Source: JAWLAT01 sp041395325 (GTDB lineage: Bacteria > Pseudomonadota > Gammaproteobacteria > Xanthomonadales > SZUA-5). Taken from it: a stretch of 17,827 nucleotides of DNA. Shown here in pieces: positions 13,286-17,827 of the stretch. The notes beneath the pieces are model-generated. The model searched no databases. It was not told where the DNA came from and saw only the letters and a list, made by a program, of their open reading frames with translations. How positions within the stretch are numbered: position 1 is the stretch's first letter; every line of letters starts with the position of its first letter. The stretch is taken from assembly GCA_041395325.1 (NCBI GenBank), contig JAWLAT010000049.1, positions 1 through 17,827 on the forward strand, written 5' to 3'. The position numbers were made by a program, and so were the translations under genes.

Positions 13286-15381
13286 TCGAAATCGGGCCCC
13301 TGGTGCTGCTCAGACCGGCCTGGCTGCTGGGCTGGCTGCTGCTGCCCTGGTTGCTGAAGCACGGCCCTGGTGAGGCGACCGGTCGCGGCGGCTGGAACAC
13401 GGTCATTCCGGCGCGGCTGCAGCCGCTGTTGCTCAGCGGTGCGGCCAGCGCGGGTCGCGGCGGCTGGCGCTGGCTGCTGCCGAGTCTGTTGGCAATGGCC
13501 CTGCTGGCCGCAGCCGGCCCGGCCTGGGATCGGCAGCCGCTGCCGCTGGCGCGCTCCAGCGAGGCCCAGGTCGTGGTGTTCGACTTGTCGCCGTCGATGG
13601 CGGCGGCCGATGTCCGGCCGGATCGCCTGACTCGGGCCCGCTTCAAGCTGATCGACTGGTTGGGCGAGCAGCGCGACGGCCAGGTCGGTCTGGTGGTCTT
13701 CGGCGGTCAGGCCTTTGCCGTGGCGCCGCTGACTGCCGATGCGCGCACGCTGCGCCATCTGGCCGAGGTGCTGGATCCGGATCTGATGCCGGTGCCCGGG
13801 GCCCGCGCCGATCTGGGTCTGGGGAAGGCGCGGACGCTGCTGCAGGGCGCCGGCGTGGTGGGCGGCGAGATTCTGCTGATCACCGATGGCATCAATCGAC
13901 GGGCCGAGCGGCTGCTGCCGGCTCTGCGCGCCGACGGCATTCGCGTGTCGGTGCTGGCCGTCGGTACGGCGGCGGGCGCGCCGGTCCCGCGCGAAGGCGG
14001 CGGCTTCCTGACCGACCGCAACGGCGCCATCGTGCTGCCGCGGCTGGACGAGGCCCGGCTGTCGCGTTTCGCCAGCGACGGCGGCGGCCGCTACGCCGCC
14101 ATCAGCGTCGATGGCAGCGATCTGCAGCAACTGGCTGGCATGGTCGAGGGTGAGGCCGACTACGACAGCGAGGGCCCGGAGCAGGACTCCGAGTATTGGC
14201 GCGACCGAGGTCCCTGGTTGCTGCTGGCCTGTCTGCCGCTGGCGGCGCTGCTGTTCCGCCGTGGCTGGCTGCTGGCCTTGCCGCTGGCGTTGCTGTTGCC
14301 AACGGCTGCGCCGGTCCAGGCGCAGGACACCGCCAGGCCGGCAGGCACCGCGACCGACGTTCCCGCGCTGGGCTGGCAGTGGGCCGATCTGTGGCAACGG
14401 CGCGACCAGCAGGTAGCCAACGCGCTGGCGCAGCAGGATCCGGCGAAGGCCGAGTCACTGGCCACCGACCCGAACTGGGCCGGCGCCGCTGCGGCGGCTG
14501 CCGGCGATCCCGCTCGGGCAGCACGCCATTTCGCCGCTGGCAGCGATGCCACGGCGCGCTACAACGAAGGCACGGCGCTGGCCCAGGCAGGCCAGTACGA
14601 GGCGGCCATGGCGGCCCTGCGGGCGGCCCTCGAAGTCGACCCCGAACATGCTGACGCCAATGCCAACCTGCAGGCCATCGAGGACTGGCTGCGCCAGCAA
14701 CAGCAGCAGGACCAGAACCAGCAGGGCCAAGGGTCGGACGAGAACAGCGATTCGCAGCAGGAATCGGGCGAGCAGGATTCGCAGCAGCAGGACTCAGGTG
14801 AGCAGGACGGTCAGGATTCCCAGGACGGTCAGCAGCAGGATGGCCAGCAAGAGGGCGACGGCGAACAGAACGCCGACGGCCAATCGTCTGAGGGATCACA
14901 GGACGGCCAGGATCCACAGGAATCGTCGGACGATGATGGCGCGCAGCCGCCCGGCGAAGATGAGGAAGCAGCCGACGCCCAGGACGGTGAGTCGTCGTCG
15001 GAGTCTGAGGGTGACGAGGATGCCAATCCGGGCAGCGACGCCGCTGACCCGGCGGCGGGCGAAGAGGAGAACGGTGAAACCGCCGATGCGGCTCAGTCCG
15101 CTGGCGAAGAAGCCGAAGGCCAGCCCGAGGATCAGCAGGCTGCGGCTCAGGCTCAGGCTCAGGCAGCGCAGGAAGCCGCCGATGAGGCGCAGCAGCAGGC
15201 GCCGGTGCTCAGCGGCGAGTTGGGTCCGGAAGAGGCCGAGCGGCAACGCCAGCAGGCACTGGAGCAGTGGCTGCGCCGGGTCCCGGATGATCCGGGCGGC
15301 CTGCTGCGGCGGAAATTCCAGCTCGAGTCGCGACGCCAGTCCGACCCCGAGCCGCAATCGGATGAGGACAGCCAATGGTGA
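13282..15381 (+). CDS. batB: BatB-like VWA protein fused to TPR and a Gln/acidic tail (BatB/BatC type)
   Basis: This protein has 699 residues. Two N-terminal membrane helices (about 8-25 and 63-79) are followed by a VWA domain (95-300) with DLSPS (Asp101, Ser103, Ser105) and Asp202 in ITDGIN. The segment expected to hold the third metal-site residue reads GARADLG and has no Thr. Two more hydrophobic stretches (313-327 and 330-345) end in PVQAQ. A TPR unit (about 427-462, ARYNEGTALAQAGQYEAAMAAL) comes next, then a long low-complexity stretch rich in Gln, Asp, Glu, Ser and Gly (472-637). The conserved C-terminal piece LEQWLRRVPDDPGGLLRRKFQ follows. TPR and tail correspond to BatC of Bacteroidetes joined to BatB, as is usual in gammaproteobacteria. 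The start overlaps batA and the stop overlaps batD by seven bases. Confidence 0.94.
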   Translation: MIEIGPLVLLRPAWLLGWLLLPWLLKHGPGEATGRGGWNTVIPARLQPLLLSGAASAGRGGWRWLLPSLLAMALLAAAGPAWDRQPLPLARSSEAQVVVFDLSPSMAAADVRPDRLTRARFKLIDWLGEQRDGQVGLVVFGGQAFAVAPLTADARTLRHLAEVLDPDLMPVPGARADLGLGKARTLLQGAGVVGGEILLITDGINRRAERLLPALRADGIRVSVLAVGTAAGAPVPREGGGFLTDRNGAIVLPRLDEARLSRFASDGGGRYAAISVDGSDLQQLAGMVEGEADYDSEGPEQDSEYWRDRGPWLLLACLPLAALLFRRGWLLALPLALLLPTAAPVQAQDTARPAGTATDVPALGWQWADLWQRRDQQVANALAQQDPAKAESLATDPNWAGAAAAAAGDPARAARHFAAGSDATARYNEGTALAQAGQYEAAMAALRAALEVDPEHADANANLQAIEDWLRQQQQQDQNQQGQGSDENSDSQQESGEQDSQQQDSGEQDGQDSQDGQQQDGQQEGDGEQNADGQSSEGSQDGQDPQESSDDDGAQPPGEDEEAADAQDGESSSESEGDEDANPGSDAADPAAGEEENGETADAAQSAGEEAEGQPEDQQAAAQAQAQAAQEAADEAQQQAPVLSGELGPEEAERQRQQALEQWLRRVPDDPGGLLRRKFQLESRRQSDPEPQSDEDSQW
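14695..15190 (+). repeat. Low-complexity CAG/GAC-rich tract coding the Gln/acidic tail of BatB
   Basis: Within batB, codons CAG, GAC, GAG and GGC alternate irregularly (for example QQQQQDQNQQGQGSDE). The run encodes about 165 residues dominated by Q, D, E, S and G, predicted to be disordered and strongly acidic. Short units such as CAGGACGGTCAG recur, which could allow length change by slippage in multiples of three. Confidence 0.8.
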
Positions 15382-17129
15382 GGCACGCAACAGTCGGCTC
15401 TGGCCCGCGTCAACCAGCCACCGGGCGGATTCGCCGTGCGCGACCCCAAGGGCGCTCCGGCCGCCTTGCCCTGCAGTCAATGCTGGCTTGGCTCTGCCTG
15501 CTGTTCGCCCTGCCGGCGCTGGCGCAGCCGCTGCAACTGCAGATCCAGCGCGACCAGATGAGCCTGGGCGAAACCCTGGGCGTCGTCGTCAGCAGCGACA
15601 TCGGACTGGACCTGAATCAGCTGGATCTGTCGCCACTGCAGCGCGACTTCGAGGTGCTGGGGCGCAGCAGCGGCACGCAGATCTCGATGGTCAACGGCAC
15701 CACTACGCGCACCAGCACGCTGGAACTGCAGTTGCGACCACTACGCGAAGGTCGTCTGCAGTTGCCCGCGCTGCAACTGGACGGTCACCAGACACAGCCG
15801 GCGGTGGTGGACGTGGTACCCACACCGGTCAGTGGCGATCAGCTCGACCCACAGCAGGACTTCATGATCCTGCTGGAGGCCGACAGCGAGCAGCCCTATG
15901 TGCAGCAACAGATCACGCTGACGGTGCGGCTGTACTACGGCGTGGCGCTGAGCGACGGCAGTCTGAGCGAACCCAGCAGCGACAGCGCGGTGGTTTCGCG
16001 CATCGGTCGCGACGAGATCTACGCCAGTCAGGTCGGTGGTCGCAACTATCAGGTGCTGCAGCGCCGCTACGCGGTGATTCCGCAGCAATCGGGCGAGCTG
16101 ACGCTGGGTCCGCTGTTGTTGACCGGCCGGGCCGGTCGTGGCGGCATGTTCAGCCGCGGGCAGCCGGTCAGCTTCCGCAGCCGCGAGCTGGCCCTGCAGG
16201 TGCGTCCCGCCGCCGCCGGGTTCCCGTCTGCCGACTGGCTGCCAGCGCGGGAGCTGAGTCTAACCGAACAGCTCAGTGCCGGGCCCTATCGGGTCGGCGA
16301 GCCGATCACCCGCACGCTGCAGCTGCGCGCCGCCGGTGTCAGCGAGAGCATCTTGCCGCCTCTGCCGACGACGGCACCGGCCGGCACGCAGGCCTATCCG
16401 GACCAACCGGCACGCGGCATCAGCCAGGATGGCGGCCGACTGCTGGCCACGCTGGAGCAGAAGTTGGCGATCGTGCCGGGCCAGGCCGGTCCGTTGCAGC
16501 TGCCTGCGGTGCGGGTGCCGTGGTGGGATGTGGCCAAGGACCAACTGGCCTGGGCCGAGATCCCGGCCCGGGAGATCGATGTGGCTGCCGCGGCGGTCGC
16601 GCCGGCGACGACGCCGGCGGCAGCACTGGCACCTGCAAATCTGCCGGGCTCAGCGCCGGGCGGCGTGCTGGCCAGCGGCAGTCTGTGGCCGTGGACCACC
16701 GCGTTGTTCGCGGTGCTGTGGCTGGCCACGCTGACGCTGTGGTGGTTGCAGCCACGGACGCAGCGCGCGCCGACAGCGCCGGCGGCCATCGACAGCTACA
16801 GCCTGCGCAAGCTGCGGCAGGAATTGCAGGCGGCCTGCAAGCGTGGCGATTCAGCTGCGGCCGAACGCGCCGCCCTGGCCCTCTATCGTCTGCGCGGCGG
16901 CCAGGCCGGTAGCGCCCGGGAACTGGCCGCCGCGGTCGCCGGTCCGGTGCTGGCCGAGACGCTGCAGGAGCTCGACCGGGCCCGCTATGGGCCTGCCGGC
17001 AGTCCCTGGGATGGCAGCGAGTTGTGGCAGCGCGAAGCGCAGCTGCAGCCGCCGTCATCCAGGGCAGCAATCACCAACGCGTCACTGCCTCCGCTGCATC
17101 CGGACTTACCTCGGGAAACGTCACGCTGA
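15375..17129 (+). CDS. batD: BatD-like protein (secreted domain plus C-terminal membrane helix)
   Basis: This protein has 584 residues. A basic leader (RIRRARPQGRSGR) precedes a hydrophobic signal (36-50, MLAWLCLLFALPALA) with a probable cut before Gln51. A long beta-rich extracytoplasmic region follows (51-430), with the BatD opening LQLQIQRDQMSLGETLGVVV and repeats typical of the family such as VGEPITRTLQLRAAGV and IVPGQAGPLQLPAVRVPWWD. One membrane helix (about 439-458, WPWTTALFAVLWLATLTLWW) and a helical cytoplasmic tail complete it. BatD is the last part of the Bat complex. The ATG at 15375 has GAGG seven bases upstream; a GTG three bases later overlaps the batB stop as GTGA and is an alternative. 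ATG at 15480 would give a shorter signal but has no ribosome binding site and a weaker basic region. Confidence 0.92.
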   Translation: MVRHATVGSGPRQPATGRIRRARPQGRSGRLALQSMLAWLCLLFALPALAQPLQLQIQRDQMSLGETLGVVVSSDIGLDLNQLDLSPLQRDFEVLGRSSGTQISMVNGTTTRTSTLELQLRPLREGRLQLPALQLDGHQTQPAVVDVVPTPVSGDQLDPQQDFMILLEADSEQPYVQQQITLTVRLYYGVALSDGSLSEPSSDSAVVSRIGRDEIYASQVGGRNYQVLQRRYAVIPQQSGELTLGPLLLTGRAGRGGMFSRGQPVSFRSRELALQVRPAAAGFPSADWLPARELSLTEQLSAGPYRVGEPITRTLQLRAAGVSESILPPLPTTAPAGTQAYPDQPARGISQDGGRLLATLEQKLAIVPGQAGPLQLPAVRVPWWDVAKDQLAWAEIPAREIDVAAAAVAPATTPAAALAPANLPGSAPGGVLASGSLWPWTTALFAVLWLATLTLWWLQPRTQRAPTAPAAIDSYSLRKLRQELQAACKRGDSAAAERAALALYRLRGGQAGSARELAAAVAGPVLAETLQELDRARYGPAGSPWDGSELWQREAQLQPPSSRAAITNASLPPLHPDLPRETSR

Positions 17130-17157
17130 CCTCGGTGCGCGGGCTGGCGCGCTATCC

Positions 17158-17827
17158 TTGGCGGCCGCTTCCGGTGGTGTTGCCGCCATTTGCCCTCGAC
17201 CGATTCCTGGCGCAGCCGAGACGCTGACCACCATCCAGCATGAGCTGGTCCACAGCGGCTTCTGCTTCCTGCCGGCGGCGCAGGGCGTCCGCTGGCTGGG
17301 CGACCTGACTGAGTCGGCCGATTGGGCCGAATTCGCCGACAGCTGGCAGGGGATGCCGCTGGATGGCTACATGGCCGACCAGGGTCGCTACCGTCGCCGG
17401 CGCCATGCGGTATACCACTGGGCGGCGGGCAATCTGGCGCGCGCTGCGCACCAGCCGCACTACCAGAGCACCGAATACAACCCGCTCAATGGCGGTGTTG
17501 AGCGCTGGTTCGAGCCCATTCCCGAGTCCATCGGCACTGGCGCCATCCTGCCGCAGCTGCTGACCCAGGCGGCGGCCTGCTTCACCCCGTTGCGTCCTAC
17601 GGTCAAACGCTGGCGGCTGGAGCTGCATCAGTTCCGCATCGAGGCCCACGCCGACGAGCCCGGTCAACCGACCCCGGAGGGCAGCCATCGCGATGGCGTC
17701 GACTTCGTTCTTGTTCTGCTGATCAGCCGCCACAACATCGCCCGCGGCTGCACCTCGATCAGCACGCCGGACGGGCGCTCCCTGGGCGAGTTCACGCTCG
17801 CCGCACCGCTGGACCTGGCGCTGGTCG
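17158..17827 (+). CDS. 2-oxoglutarate/Fe(II) dioxygenase family protein, partial (3' end beyond window)
   Basis: The frame 17158-17827 is open to the window edge. Its product contains ELVHSGFCFLPAAQGVRWLG, then RRRRHAVYHW, then VERWFEPIPES, and finally PTPEGSHRDGVDFVLVLLISRHNIARG. The HxD pair in GSHRDG and its surroundings match the 2OG-Fe_Oxy_2 family (PF10014), which includes amino-acid hydroxylases such as the L-isoleucine dioxygenase of Bacillus thuringiensis. The second iron His would lie beyond the window. Substrate unknown. The start is doubtful: there is no in-frame ATG or GTG between the batD stop (17129) and the conserved region. I give the only in-frame TTG (17158). It has no clear ribosome binding site, and a start nearer 17224 (CTG) would fit homolog length better. 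It follows batD by about 28 bases and may share its transcript. Confidence 0.75.
   Translation, partial: MAAASGGVAAICPRPIPGAAETLTTIQHELVHSGFCFLPAAQGVRWLGDLTESADWAEFADSWQGMPLDGYMADQGRYRRRRHAVYHWAAGNLARAAHQPHYQSTEYNPLNGGVERWFEPIPESIGTGAILPQLLTQAAACFTPLRPTVKRWRLELHQFRIEAHADEPGQPTPEGSHRDGVDFVLVLLISRHNIARGCTSISTPDGRSLGEFTLAAPLDLALV

Noticed and set aside
14695..15190. CAG-rich tract as a CRISPR or satellite array
   Set aside because: There is no regular repeat/spacer period, it lies inside the open frame of batB, and such Gln/acidic tails are usual in BatB/BatC proteins.
14546..16912. 788-codon plus-strand frame across batB and batD
   Set aside because: It is a frame-shifted reading of two recognised genes and its product is an Arg/Thr-rich sequence without domains.

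Overview
This GC-rich chromosomal window looks like a gammaproteobacterium of the Lysobacterales (Xanthomonadales) type. The evidence is the surE-pcm-nlpD cluster with a divergent Smr gene, an ECF sigma factor paired with a TPR-bearing Ser/Thr kinase, a complete MoxR/Bat operon with DUF4381, and a secreted protein ending in the tail DAIFADGYE, a kind of ending I associate with secreted proteins of this group. The genus cannot be fixed from the sequence. There is no sign of prophage, insertion sequence, CRISPR or recent transfer. Base composition and codon use look uniform.

Layout. Bases 1-3133 (minus strand) hold surE, pcm, nlpD and, after a 110-base gap, the 5' part of a membrane-anchored Sel1-like protein cut by the window edge. 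surE/pcm and pcm/nlpD overlap by 4 bases each (ATGA, GTGA). Together they cover nucleotide and protein-damage repair and control of cell-wall amidases. The rpoS gene that often follows nlpD in gammaproteobacteria is absent here. An Smr-domain gene (3249-3791, plus) diverges from surE.

Bases 3916-6249 (plus) encode a large secreted repeat protein with eight VGGxF-type repeats, a probable beta-propeller, and the C-terminal tail. It converges, with one base between stop codons, on a minus-strand pair: an ECF sigma factor (8833-9342) followed by a Ser/Thr kinase with one membrane segment and a TPR domain (6251-8836), overlapping by 4 bases. The sigma factor lacks the usual acidic cluster of region 2.2 and has a threonine there. 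This fits the kinase-activated sigma class known from Xanthomonas citri EcfK/PknS and Vibrio EcfP/PknT.

A tRNA-Leu(CAA) gene with encoded CCA lies at 9507-9593. Downstream, on the plus strand, is a tight operon: MoxR AAA+ ATPase, DUF58 protein, DUF4381 protein, BatA, BatB with TPR and a Gln/acidic tail, and BatD. This is the MoxR/VWA system, thought to be a chaperone-like envelope complex. The window ends inside a 2-oxoglutarate/Fe(II) dioxygenase-like gene with an uncertain, probably non-ATG start.

Most genes belong to known families. The least explained items are the secreted repeat protein with its tail and the possible signalling role of the kinase/sigma pair beside it.
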